Assembly: GCA_018340805.1 (NCBI GenBank)
Contig: JACMZG010001914.1
Coordinates: forward strand, 51,762,146 to 51,826,145
From: Microvelia longipes
Taxonomy: Eukaryota; Arthropoda; Insecta; Hemiptera; Veliidae
Reading direction: 5' to 3'
DNA: 64,000 nucleotides
Part shown: one piece after another, positions 1 through 9,944 of the stretch
Layout: each line of letters starts with the position of its first letter
How positions within the stretch are numbered: position 1 is the first letter of the stretch
The notes under the pieces: model-generated
The model's database searches: none
What the model was told of the DNA's origin: nothing
What the model saw: only the letters and a program-made list of their open reading frames with translations
Position numbers and translations under genes: made by a program

Positions 1-540
1 CTAGAGATAAGAAAGTAAAAATCATGCTGCTGTGTTATTTCCTCCCTACTATATAGAGTGTGAAGTATAGCCGTAGTCATATTTTTATGTAAAAAAATAA
101 AACTTGGGGTAAAGATATAAGAAAAATGTTTTCCTTGGCTCTTCACCAATCGCTCAAATATCTTATGAATTTTCTCTTTTTCCTATAGGGTGCTATTTGT
201 AACTGAGATTTCCATATATCCCAGCGAACCCTATCTTAGGGTTGGAAATGTTTGATACCCCGTCAGGGTTTTATAACCCAGCCCATTTCCCTTGGACAAT
301 GTTTCTCATTTCCCTGAGAAAATTGGTTATTGGTTACACCTGACCGTTCCATTTTAAATTTTCTTATATTTCCAATGCCAGAATATTCAAAATAAGCTGT
401 CAAATATGGTATTAAGCTTCCCTGTGTCATTTTTCAAATACTTGGCTATTTTTATAACTCGTGGAATGTGCTATCCATAGACGTGGAAGAGATGTGCAGT
501 TTTGTTTGACTGAAAACACTACTAACTAGCTAGCTATTAT
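1..540. other. Non-coding stretch, nothing recognised
   Basis: AT-rich DNA without a long reading frame or a recognisable repeat. Nothing supports a gene here. Confidence 0.4.
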
Positions 541-813
541 ATAATCCATAATATAAATAACTGCGCTGTGGAGTAATCCAATAATAGATAAATAAATAGT
601 CTCTCCACTAAATAGTGTATTAATAAATTAACTTGAGAATAAACATTTTGCCACTTCGTTAGAAATGATCACTTTCTAATCTTTATAGTGCACTACTGAG
701 TTTTAAAGTGATCGTACCAAGCACTCCTAAAAATGACTGATGATGGCCGGGTACGGCAGAAAGTTAACTCTCAATTAAATTTATTAATACACTATTTAGT
801 GGAGAGACCACTC
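541..813. repeat. Inverted-repeat (MITE-like) element
   Basis: Two arms of about 40 bp (599-636 and 766-809) are reverse complements, both carrying GTCTCTCCAC / GTGGAGAGAC next to a tattaataaatt block. The left flank, with CGCTGTGGAGTAA, resembles the element inside the Penelope repeat at 17010-17130 (CGCAAGTGGAGTAA followed by CTCCAC), and one arm recurs near 57652. I infer a small non-autonomous family. No transposase is visible and the target duplication is not clear. Confidence 0.5.
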
Positions 814-974
814 ATTTACCTATTAAGTCTATAAATATTTTGGGCAAAAATATTTAGCTTTTCCTTATTTATACCGTTGCTGCAAAGAACAAGTATTGTG
901 TTTGGACTACAAATCCAAAACTGGGGTTTAAACTGAATTTTACGTTTCAGGTGTTTTAAGGCCAACGGCTTCTT

Positions 975-1123
975 ATCGATCCGTCGACAAATCAGTTCGT
1001 CGACAAATCATTCCATCGCCAAATCGTTCCATCGATAAATAATTTGAGTTTGTCGACGTAACAACCCGTTTCGTACCGTCAACAAATATTTCCATCGGCT
1101 GTCGACGGAGTGATTCGTCGACG
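975..1123. repeat. Short GTCGAC-rich repeats
   Basis: A 15-16 base unit of the form cgtcgacaaatcattc is repeated about four times, partly degenerate (ccatcgccaaatcg, ccatcgataaat), followed by further GTCGAC blocks. It is locally CpG-rich in an AT-rich background. No coding potential. Confidence 0.5.
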
Positions 1124-1408
1124 GAACGAAATCACACCAGATCAACTGAGTTTTCTACTAAGTGTGTACTTAAGTTACTAAAATTGCAACTTGGTATAGA
1201 AAGCAATCATTCAAAAAATCTATTATTGGGTTTAATTGTGATATGTGGAAGATAATTTATCTATTACGTCAATAAACGCGGAAAAAGGGGCCAAATTTAA
1301 TTTTATTTTTAGTATTACTTTTTAATGGTTACGGAATGACAGGTAAGAAAATGGAGTTAAAAATCGGGTACGAAGTACCTCGTTCTTTTCCTCGCAGCTT
1401 TGAAAGCT

Positions 1409-1556
1409 TGTCATGATTATCATGTCAAGATAATCAGCTTGAGCTTGTCAGGATGTCATGATTATCATGTCAAGATAACCAGCTTGAGCTTGTCAGGATG
1501 TCATGATTATCATGTCAAGATAATCAGCTTGAGCTGGTCAGGATGTCATGATTATC
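1409..1556. repeat. 45-bp tandem repeat, about 3.3 copies
   Basis: Units start at 1409, 1454, 1499 and 1544 (TGTCATGATTATCATG...), exactly 45 bp apart with one or two substitutions. Each unit contains the inverted pair CATGATTATCATG. It begins just downstream of a fragment (1355-1395) resembling the end of the 5S-derived repeats described below. Confidence 0.8.
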
Positions 1557-1984
1557 CAAAACTTAAGAAATAATCCGGTTTCACTGCTCTCACCCTCAGA
1601 GTAAAGTGATTATTTATAATCTAGGGAGTTATGATTCTTGATTCGCTTCGCTAGTCCAGTTCGTATCAACTGTTATGTTAAAAAGAATTTTCGATTTCTT
1701 TAATTTTAGATATTGATTATTGGTACCTATTTAAAGAAAATTATTGGTAGAACTTAGATACTACCGACCAGGGTTTCTGCTTGCCTCACTGAAATATGCC
1801 AACCAATTAGTATTGATTAAACTATTTAGGTTTGAAAAACAGAAATAAACATAGCAGACCCAGTTTATTGTCATTATTAAAGTAAGATACTCTTGAGTTA
1901 TGTCAAATCTCTCAATATCATAATTCGCTCATTTTTTCCCTCTATGTATTTAAACACAAGATGATTAAAATAACAATAAAATTA
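1557..1984. other. Non-coding stretch
   Basis: No reading frame or clear repeat, except a GATTCGCTTCGCTAGTCC motif near 1640 that resembles the GA-hairpin motif found in other repeats of the window. Confidence 0.35.
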
Positions 1985-2440
1985 TACGAGAGACACCAAG
2001 GAAATGTAACAAGCAAAATGCAATGCTACATCTGGGAACTGTTCCATCATTCGACATTCGTCATCATTGATGGCTCGACATAATGTCATGTCACACTCTG
2101 TTTCGTTAAGTCTAACTCAACAGGGCACCGACAGAGCCTGAACTCACTCTGACCTTCAATTGAATTCTGTAGAATATAATATGAAGTATTTACCAGACAC
2201 GAGCGGTGCTCTGTTACCGCCATCATGCTTGGCAAGCAAAACATATATCATTTGATACTACCGAGTTTTGCAAAACATGAATAGTTGACACAATATAATT
2301 GTGCGAGAGACACCTAGGAAATGTAACAAGCAAAATGCAATGCTACATCTGGGAACTGTTCCATCATTCGACATTCGTCATCATTGATGGCTCGACATAA
2401 TGTCATGTCTCAGTTTGTTTCGCCGACATTATATTCTTCG
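1985..2440 (-). repeat. ~320-bp unit, about 1.4 tandem copies, hammerhead-bearing
   Basis: The segment 1988-2095 (GAGAGACACC...TGTCATGTC) recurs at 2305-2412, an offset of 317 bp, with a distinct ~210-bp segment between. Another partly tandem copy lies in the opposite orientation at 60400-60870 (offset ~324). Single fragments are at 5185-5290, 38557-38615 and 57535-57605. The unit contains the hammerhead-like core listed at 2096-2136. The partial tandem arrangement is what a satellite or a rolling-circle-derived element would leave; which of these is inference. Confidence 0.7.
2096..2136 (-). ncRNA. Hammerhead ribozyme-like core (degenerate copy)
   Basis: Read on the minus strand: CTCTGT, then C (cleavage triplet GUC), then GGTGCC (stem I, loopless), then CTGTTGA, then GTTA-GACT-TAAC (stem II, 4 bp), then GAAAC, then CAGAG closing the 6-bp stem III CTCTGT/ACAGAG. 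The consensus core is CUGANGA, stem II, GAAA. Here CUGUUGA has U in place of the invariant A6, so this copy is probably inactive. The order stem III, GUC, stem I, CUGANGA, stem II, GAAA makes it an open-stem-III (type III-like) arrangement. Confidence 0.5.
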
Positions 2441-2524
2441 GATTTTTTTTTAATGCTCAGGTGGAAAATTCCAGGGCACTTAGACCTCTTAGGTGGGTCC
2501 ATTGTGCCATCCTGAATGAAAAAT

Positions 2525-2768
2525 ACGGGCCTTCGGCCCGTAGCCGCTACGCGGCCTCGGCGCTTCGCGCCTCGTCCGCTCCGCAGCATCGGCCCACCGG
2601 GCCGCTTCGCGGCCCGGGGGCCTCTCTGTGGCCGCTTCGCGGCCACATTGTTGTTGTTTTGTATGATGTGTTGTTTCATTATTGTTCTTGTTACATGGCA
2701 TTTTGCCATGTACCTAGCGAATTTTCACAGCCTCTCCACACAGGCCCGCTTCGCGGGCCTGAGAGGCT
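2525..2768. repeat. Cluster of GC-rich perfect hairpins with TTC/GAA loops
   Basis: In about 240 bp lie at least six perfect short palindromes: 2525-2541 (arms ACGGGCC), 2539-2551 (CGTAGC), 2559-2571 (GGCGC), 2597-2617 (CCGGGCCGC), 2628-2646 (GTGGCCGC), 2741-2761 (CAGGCCCGC, inside an outer AGCCTCTC/GAGAGGCT stem). All but the second have loop TTC, so the minus strand has GC-GAA-GC hairpin caps. ACATGGCA-TTT-TGCCATGT lies at 2692-2710. Several open frames cross this region on both strands but only because of the base composition; I call no gene. Confidence 0.8.
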
Positions 2769-2789
2769 TTCTCACAAATTTGATTTTAC

Positions 2790-3218
2790 TAATTAAGATT
2801 TTATTAATACTTTATTATTAAAAGTATGCTATAATATTAAAACTAACAAGCATTATAAACAAAAATATATTCATGATTTTTGTTTTTAAATAAAAATACC
2901 GTTTCCGTCACTTAGGATCATAGATAAACAATATTAACATAGATGGCTCACTCAAAGATTTAAAAAAAAATAGTTGATGGGATGCAGGAGGCTCAAGTAG
3001 TACAGTCTAGTGGTGACAGCGTGAAACTGTCACATATTTTTTTACATAGATCTTTGTTTACTTTTATTTTATTTTACTAAACGATTGGCAATTGTTTGTT
3101 TTTAAAAAAAATACTACAGCACAATCTAGTAGAGAATAGAGCAAATATATTTTCACTACTAGCGCTATTCAAGACTCTAGTGATGAGACCCCCAACTTAA
3201 ATCATAAACACAAACTTG
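2790..3218. other. Non-coding AT-rich stretch
   Basis: No long reading frame and no repeat that I recognise. Confidence 0.35.
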
Positions 3219-3389
3219 TCAATTGAGTGTTCCTACTACACTCGGGAGTGAACCATCTATCTTTGGATTGTCTGATTGAGCTGAAACCGGTCGCAATCGT
3301 TTTAGTTTGACTTCGACCATATAAAGACTACTTCGAGGTTCTTCCGCTTTACGGGCCTGCTTTGCTCGGCGTGGTTTAGTGGAAGCCAT
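3219..3389 (-). CDS. Small basic ORF, 56 aa, unknown
   Basis: An ATG frame of 56 codons that ends in TGA. The N-terminal half is rich in K, R and A (MASTKPRRAKQARKAEE...) and could be the start of a transposon ORF1. The middle overlaps a repeated motif (GAAACCGGTC within TGATTGAGCTGAAACC) related to the repeat copies at 20820-20990. No family recognised, no promoter or splice signal assigned. It may be chance; it is listed because the codon use is more balanced than in the surrounding AT-rich DNA. Confidence 0.2.
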   Translation of the reverse strand: MASTKPRRAKQARKAEEPRSSLYMVEVKLKRLRPVSAQSDNPKIDGSLPSVVGTLN

Positions 3390-3835
3390 TTTTGTCCTGT
3401 CTCTCTGGGACAGCAGGCTTACCAGGATGGAGCAAGAGGTAGAGGTCCATCTTTTATACTATATCCCCACCCTCTAGCACTACTAAACCCAACAGATATC
3501 GTACAAGTCTTTGACCTGGACGTATACATATATACAAGATTATATATATATGTATACCGATTGCGCCATTTGTGATGGTTCGATTAAGCTGAAAATGGTC
3601 TTAATCGATTCAGCTAGCCGTCTACCTAAACACGAAATACCTTGTTTTAAAGCCATTTCAAGTTTCAAAAAAAAATTTTTTTCATGACGTCATAACTTTG
3701 ATTGATGACGTCATAATGTTTTTATAAACAATAGGCCTCGTAACCTCCTCAACATCTCGCGATTTGCAAAGTTTCGTTTTAATTTGAGAACGCCTTCGAG
3801 AGTTATCGTTCGCCATACGAAAGGGTAGAAACTCT
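3390..3835. other. Repeat-derived spacer
   Basis: Contains a second diverged copy of the TTCGATTAAGCTGAAA motif near 3575 and two TGACGTCAT sites (3686, 3706). The layout, TGACGTCA followed by a long (TA)n run, is like that at 21100-21450, so this is probably a relative of the nested element in the copia copy. Confidence 0.35.
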
Positions 3836-4003
<168 letters not shown>

Positions 4004-4422
4004 AAACTTTTTTCGGACATATATTTTTGTTATCACGAAGCCAATAGGAACCGATTCCGCTCACTCCACCTCAACTTCCGTCATCCGAACAACCTCATAA
4101 GCGTCATTTTCATTATGAAAATTCGCTAAAATTAGATAAATAAATAAATAGAAATATATATTTGATAATGTGAAAATAAATATTACTAAATATAAATAGA
4201 GATAAAAAGAAGATAAAAGATATTACTGTAACAGAAATAATAATATTAGAAAGAGAGGATTCAAGTGTAAACTGGTATCTCAGTTATGGAGCTCTAAACT
4301 AATATCGTCTACATAAATTCTTTATACATATTCTCTGAACTACAAGCTAAATTATAAGTAGATACTTATGCTAGGTTCGGTTTAGTAGCAACTTCCTGCA
4401 CATTAGTGCATTCTGAAACTCT

Positions 4423-5136
4423 TTAACAATTCGGATCTAGTATAGAATGATTATGTTTTCTTCTTTTATCTCTACAAGAGCCACACACTGGCTGCTCTTT
4501 GATTATTGGGCAGTTTGCTCTTAAATGGTGGGGTTCAGAGCAGTGAGAGCAAACTTTTTCTTTGTCCCACTGATTTTTTGTATGACCCGTTCTCAGACAG
4601 GTAAAACATCTGGTAACCCAATCATTGTGTTTTACTGGTAGCTGGCTAGAAGACCATTCAATATTTACGGTACCAACTTTTAGCAACTCATGCTTCAGAG
4701 CATAAGGCATTTCTACTATCCACCAAATAGCATTGTTCCCTTTAATCCAGGGACATGTTCTAGTGAATCGAGGGATCACTTGATTTCCATAATCATTTCT
4801 ACTAAATCCTAACTTAGAAAGATTTAGGTTCCAGAGGCTATTTAGAAACTCATTCTTTTTTAGGTTTTTATCAACACCAACTATAACCACAGCCTCCTTA
4901 GGAAAACTAGGGATTGTTGCTACTAAACCAAATTCTTCAAATCTATCAAAAGATAATAAAGTATCTCTGTCCTTAACAGATTCACATTCAATAAGACAAG
5001 CCACTTCATTATTTTTATTAATAACTCTTAAGACTTTAAGGTCTTGAGGTAATTCAGGCTTCAACTTATTAAAAATAGCATTTCTTAAAACTTCTCTATC
5101 TTTTATTTGACCAAAAGACAAAGGCTTGATCGCCAC
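4423..5136 (-). pseudogene. LINE ORF1 (gag-like) fragment with zinc knuckles, 237 aa
   Basis: Nucleic-acid-binding ORF1 protein of a Jockey/I/R1-type non-LTR retrotransposon. The C-terminal third has tandem zinc knuckles: CFTCLRTGHTKNQW (the last Cys is Trp, so the first knuckle is damaged), then CSHCSEPHHLRANC (a full CX2CX4HX4C), then a third Cys pair CGSC. The N-terminal ~130 aa resemble the pre-knuckle region of these gags. Usual gags of this type are 400-600 aa, so this is a truncated 5' piece, and no EN/RT follows within 1 kb on the minus strand. In a complete element it would package element RNA; here it is very likely dead. Confidence 0.75.
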
Positions 5137-5184
5137 ACTGTTAATTAATCTAGGTATTCTACTAGCTAACCTACTACTTCGGAA

Positions 5185-5290
5185 TTTAATTGAAGGTCAG
5201 AGTGAGTTCAGGCTCTGTCGGCGCCCTGATGAGAACTCATGCAAAACATGTTTTGCAAAACTCAGTAGTATCAAGTGATACATGATTAAA
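5185..5290 (+). repeat. Fragment of the ~320-bp hammerhead repeat
   Basis: Matches 60640-60690 and the reverse of 2130-2175 (GTGAGTTCAGGCTCTGTCGG). It keeps the 5' half of the hammerhead: CTCTGT (5213-5218), C17, a loopless GGCGCC stem I (5220-5225) and a perfect CTGATGA (5226-5232). Then it jumps to another part of the repeat, so stem II and GAAA are lost. Confidence 0.6.
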
Positions 5291-5454
5291 ATATGTTAAA
5301 CAAAAAAATCGGGTACGGGGTACCTCGGAACTTTTCCTCATTACATCGGATTCGCTACGCTCATCCTCCCTGCTTCGCTAGTCCTCAGAATATAAAATTC
5401 GGCAAATTTATACTGCAGCATGTCTTCGGACTCGCTTTGATCGTCCTTACATAG

Positions 5455-5604
5455 CGTCTGACTAATACATGATATCTTCAACTTATATTATGTACTACCT
5501 AAATAATAAACTTGACGTCTTCTATGAAATCTTAAATCGATAAAACTAATGTTTTCACAAAACATGACATATAATAAATAAAAATAGTTTGTGAACTTCC
5601 AACA
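5455..5604 (-). repeat. BEL/Pao 3' LTR (putative)
   Basis: On the minus strand the LTR would start TGTTGGAAGTTCAC at 5604, directly after the purine-rich GGCGGGGAGAA, as expected for a polypurine tract next to a 3' LTR. TGTTGG is a common LTR start. The 3' edge is uncertain. ATAG at 5451-5454 and 5919-5922 may be a target duplication around the whole fragment. Confidence 0.45.
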
Positions 5605-5918
5605 TTCTCCCCGCCAAGCAGCTGATCACTGATAACCTCACGTGTCGTTGGTGTAGGTTCTGGTTGATATCGCACCTTAGATATAGCCGTTGTAATGGCC
5701 TGATAATATCTCCAGCTGATGTCCTCAGCTTAACGTACCGCTTGCCACCATGATTGGTCTTCCATACTCCATGATTGGTCTTCCATACTCCATGATTGGT
5801 CTTCCATACTCCATGATTGGTCTTCCATTCCATGATTGGTCCAGGTTATTTCCTTAACTTTCGCTAACGTCCAATCTATTATTTTCTTTGTGACATGCAC
5901 ATGCAACAAAAACTACAG
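5605..5918 (-). pseudogene. BEL/Pao pol C-terminal remnant
   Basis: A minus-strand frame gives GGKRYVKLRTSAGDIIRPLQ, which matches the style of the C-terminal tail after integrase in BEL/Pao polyproteins (basic strand, then RP-x-x-RLY). After RLY a one-base frameshift leads to a second frame ending in REVISDQLLGGEN, where the GGEN codons are also the polypurine tract. A 21-bp tandem expansion (5749-5840) adds repeated WKTNHGV near the N-terminal side. The 5' part of the element is missing. It sits inside a 5S-derived repeat and so inserted later than that copy. Confidence 0.5.
5749..5840. repeat. 21-bp tandem repeat, about 4.4 copies
   Basis: CATGATTGGTCTTCCATACTC repeats at 5749, 5770, 5791 and 5812 with a shortened last copy. 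It is in frame (seven codons), so on the minus strand it encodes repeats of WKTNHGV within the BEL/Pao remnant. Confidence 0.9.
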
Positions 5919-6195
5919 ATAGTAAATGCATCCGTTTTATTCTCAGCGATCACCCATACAGCACTGATCCCGCTCAATGCTACTTAACTTTTATGATCTA
6001 ACAAAAATCATGGATTTAATTGCCGTATTGAAACGAAACTTAGTGAACTTATTTATTACGTAAAGGTATACATTTCTCGAAAATTTAACTGGATTAGATT
6101 ATTTTCTGATTTTTTACAATTTTTTAAAAAACGTACACAAGTCATTCAATGAAAATGAACTAATTTTGATAATGAGATGAAACTTGGCACATTTA

Positions 6196-6673
6196 TGTAT
6201 TTTTACATTTATGTAATGTATATATTTATAACAACCTAGCGAGAGATATCTTTAATTATTCAAGCGAGCGAAGCAAGCCTGTTAATAATTAATTTGGTGT
6301 ATTCTTCTAACGTGAGTTCCTGATGTAACGCATTACTAGTTATATATATTTAACTTTAAGCATAAGTTGTTTTTAAGTTAACCAAAAGATTAACAGTTGT
6401 TTCATCCTGTTTAAAGATTTAAGGGATTTCCTTCTATCGATTTATTATACTAGGGATTTTCTTCTGGTTGAAACTGCATCCTGAGACAGGATAAGGTGAC
6501 CCCAGGTCCCACCCCGGAATTCCAAAATAACGCGATAAGAACCGGATTGCTGGGATTTCGGACTTGGCTATCAGTTATTTGGAAAGAAGTAAAGTTAATT
6601 CTATTTTACAACAGTTTGGCTGCAACTTAAATAGTTTTAATTTTCTTAGCTGTCATAATTAGTTTAACTTCAT
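6196..6673. other. Non-coding stretch
   Basis: No gene seen. AGCGAGCGAAGC near 6262 is a copy of the GA-hairpin motif. Confidence 0.3.
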
Positions 6674-7290
6674 ATTATAGTCCATGAGCCGGACCTGAAA
6701 AAATGTGACTCATTTTGTACTACTTGAAACCAAATATTTCTGAAAATATACCTTAAATTATGAAAAAAAAAACATAGTCTGCCTATCTAGTGTGAAGCCC
6801 TTCACATAATTGCGCATGCTAAAAATTTTATAAAAACGCACAAACTTCAGTTTTCTTAAAACAAGTGGTTCCCTGTGGGTTGTGAGCAAAACTTAAATAG
6901 ATCATTTTTTAAAGCTGATGAAATGTCCAACATAGCGGGTGTTTAATAATCAAAACAGATACTTACAACCAAAGTTATGGCTCTTTCAAAAACACCAAAA
7001 AATTGTTAATTTATGCAAAGTCAGCGATTTTTTTTTAAAAAATATTAGCTTTTTGGCCATTTAACTGCTGTCATAACTTTAGTTGTAGTTATTCAATTTT
7101 GACGAAAAAACTCTTACTTTATAAAAACATTTATCAGCTTTAAATGTTCTCTTCATGTTTTGCTCACGACCTACAGGGAACCACTTATTACAAGAAAACT
7201 GGTATTTGTGACATTTTCTCATACTTTGAGTGAGCGCATTTATAAGAAGGGCTCCACCCTGGATAGGCAGACTATGCTTTTCCTTCATAA
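6674..7290. mobile_element. Foldback element FB-a, copy 1 (right end truncated)
   Basis: The left arm starts atagtccatgagccggacctg and the sequence folds back on itself: tacagggaaccacttatt (near 7172) is the inverse of aagtggttccctgtggg (near 6863), and tggataggcagactatg is the inverse of catagtctgcctatc. A full copy with both ends lies at 43942-44634. Arms are about 250-300 bp around a short centre. No coding capacity; the small frame at 7079-7360 is incidental. Confidence 0.7.
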
Positions 7291-7292
7291 TT

Positions 7293-7321
7293 AGGGTTTC
7301 GAAGATAATCTTCGAAACCCT
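7293..7321. repeat. 29-nt perfect palindrome
   Basis: AGGGTTTCGAAGAT and ATCTTCGAAACCCT separated by one base. It marks the junction between the truncated foldback element and the DNA that leads into the 288-bp satellite. Confidence 0.85.
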
Positions 7322-7489
7322 TATACTTTCTGTCGAGCGTCTGTCTGTCCGATTTCTCATCTCAGGAACTACAATAGCTAGGAAGTTGAAATTTGGTATA
7401 CATGTGTAACTATTTTATCCAACAACAGGAAAAATATAGCCAACTATATCACATGCGCATCTGTCGATTTATGAGCGAATGCGCACATT

Positions 7490-9908
7490 CGCCAAAAAAA
7501 AATATTTTTTTGAAAAATCATGTGGGGTATCAAATTGTAGGTATCGATGAGTAGTACACAAATATGCATCGCTTTTTCAAAATGGCGGCTATTACACCCG
7601 CCAAAAATCTCAAAAACCACCAAAAAATGCTTGTACCCCCCCCTTTTAAGGCATAAGGAGAAGCCCTAAAAATATGGGACCAATAGCCAATAAAAGCACT
7701 TTCCGGGCCATAGAAATTCTTCGGAGAAAAAGTTTCAAAAGTTTTTTAGCAATTTCAAAATCGCCCATACGCGCACGCGCCAAAAAAAAATATTTTTTTG
7801 AAAAATCATGTGGGGTATCAAATTGTAGGTATCGATGGGTAGTACACAAATATGCATCCCTTTTTCAAAATGGCGGCTATTACATCCGCCAAAAATCTCA
7901 AAAACCACCAAAAAATGCTTGTCCCCCCCCCTTTTAAGGCATAAGGAGAAGCCCTAAAAATATGGGACCAATAGCCAATAAAAGCACTTTCCGGGCCATA
8001 GAAATTCTTCGGAGAAAAAGTTTCAAAAGTTAATTTTAGCAATTTCAAAATCGCCCATACGCGCACGCGCCAAAAAAAAATATTTTTTTGAAAAATCATG
8101 TGGGGTATCAAATTGTAGGTATCGATGGGTAGTACACAAATATGCATCGCTTTTTCAAAATGGCGGCTATTACACCGCAAAAATCTCAAAAACCACCAAA
8201 AAATGCTTGTCCCCCCCCTTTTAAGGCATAAGGAGAAGCCCTAAAAATATGGGACCAATAGCCAATAAAAGCACTTTCCGGGCCATAGAAATTCTTCGGA
8301 GAAAAAGTTTCAAAAGTTAATTTTAGCAATTTCAAAATCGCCCATACGCGCACGCGCCAAAAAAAAATATTTTTTTGAAAAATCATGTGGGGTATCAAAT
8401 TGTAGGTATCGATGGGTAGTACACAAATATGCATCGCTTTTTCAAAATGGCGGCTATTACACCCGCCAAAAATCTCAAAAAACCACCAAAAAATGCTTGT
8501 CCCCCCCCCTTTTAAGGCATAAAGAGAAGCCCTAAAAATATGGGACCAATAGCCAATAAAAGCACTTTCCGGGCCATAGAAATTCTTCGGAGAAAAAGTT
8601 TCAAAAGTTATTTTAGCAATTTCAAAATCGCCCATACGCGCACGCGCCAAAAAAAATATTTTTTTGAAAATCATGTGGGTATCAAATTGTAGGTATCGAT
8701 GGGTAGTACACAAATATGCATCGCTTTTTCAAAATGGCGGCTATTACACCCGCCAAAAATCTCAAAACCACCAAAAATGCTTGTCCCCCCCCTTTTAAGG
8801 CATAAGGAGAAGCCCTAAAATATGGGACCAATAGCCAATAAAAGCACTTTCCGGGCCATAGAAATTCTTCGGAGAAAAAGTTTCAAAAGTTAATTTTAGC
8901 AATTTCAAAATCGCCCATACGCGCACGCGCCAAAAAAAAAATATTTTTTTGAAAAAATCATGTGGGGTATCAAATTGTAGGTATCGATGGGTAGTACACA
9001 AATATGCATCGCTTTTTCAAAATGGCGGCTATTACACCGCCAAAAATCTCAAAAACCACCAAAAAATGCTTGTCCCCCCCCCCTTTTAAGGCATAAGGAG
9101 AAGCCCTAAAAATATGGGACCAATAGCCAATAAAAGCACTTTCCGGGCCATAGAAATTCTTCGGAGAAAAAGTTTCAAAAGTTATTTTAGCAATTTCAAA
9201 ATCGCCCAACGCGCACGCGCCAAAAAAAAATATTTTTTTTGAAAAATCATGTGGGGTATCAAATTGTAGGTATCGATGGTAGTACACAAATATGCATCGC
9301 TTTTTCAAAATGGCGGCTATTACACCCGCCAAAAATCTCAAAAACCACCAAAAATGCTTGTCCCCCCCCCTTTTAAGGCATAAGGAGAAGCCCTAAAAAT
9401 ATGGGACCAATAGCCAATAAAAGCACTTTCCGGGCCATAGAAATTCTTTGGAGAAAAAGTTTCAAAAGTTAATTTTAGCAATTTCAAAATCGCCCATACG
9501 CGCACGCGCCAAAAAAAAATATTTTTTTGAAAAATCATGTGGGGTATCAAATTGTAGGTATCGATGAGTAGTACACAAATATGCATCGCTTTTTCAAAAT
9601 GGCGGCTATTACACCCGCCAAAAATCTCAAAAACCACCAAAAAATGCTTGTCCCCCCCCCTTTTAAGGCATAAGGAGAAGCCCTAAAAATATGGGACCAA
9701 TAGCCAATAAAGCACTTTCCGGGCCATAGAATTCTTCGGAGAAAAAGTTTCAAAAGGTTAATTTTAGCAATTTCAAAATCGCCCATACGCGCACGCGCCA
9801 AAAAAAATATTTTTTTGAAAAATCATGTGGGGTATCAAATTGTAGGTATCGATGAGTAGTACACAAATATGCATCGCTTTTTCAAAATGGCGGCTATTAC
9901 ACCCGACA
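7490..9908. repeat. ~288-bp satellite array, about 8.4 units
   Basis: The landmark TATTTTTTTG lies at 7503, 7791, 8081, 8368, 8657, 8942, 9231, 9520 and 9808, spacings of 285-290 bp. Units differ mainly by single-base indels in A, T and C runs (7-10 C). Each contains a purine/pyrimidine-alternating CGCGCACGCG block, GGCGGCTATTACACC and two A/T runs. The first unit starts diverged (7440-7500). The many 60-175 aa minus frames (RYLQFDT..., FETFSPKNFYGPESAFIGYWSHIF) are frame-shadows: they break differently in each unit, so I do not call them genes. Confidence 0.95.
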
Positions 9909-9944
9909 AAAATATCGACGTAAGGCACCAAGCAGTAATATAAC

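Larger units (their letters stand above)
5304..6195 (-). mobile_element. 5S-derived repeat, copy A (split by BEL fragment)
   Basis: Minus-strand copy of an ~800-bp dispersed family. The right end (5304) reads gggtacggggtacctcgg, as at 26486, 39440 and the reverse of 60285. The 5S-rRNA-like block is at 5939-5998. The body is interrupted at about 5455-5918 by the BEL/Pao remnant, and the far end is truncated near 6195. Confidence 0.7.

Noticed and set aside
2410..2821. Overlapping 70-111 aa frames on both strands through the GC-rich hairpin island
   Set aside because: They reflect stop-poor GC-rich palindromes. No start context, no domain, and all frames are equally open.
3255..3300. Hammerhead at ctgattgagctgaaaccggtc
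   Set aside because: GAAACCGGUC is present, but there is no CUGANGA and no room for stem II. It belongs to another repeat.
7646..9801. Repeated minus frames of 67-175 aa in the 288-bp satellite
   Set aside because: Frames are broken at different homopolymer indels in each unit and include satellite features only. Not a protein family I can support.
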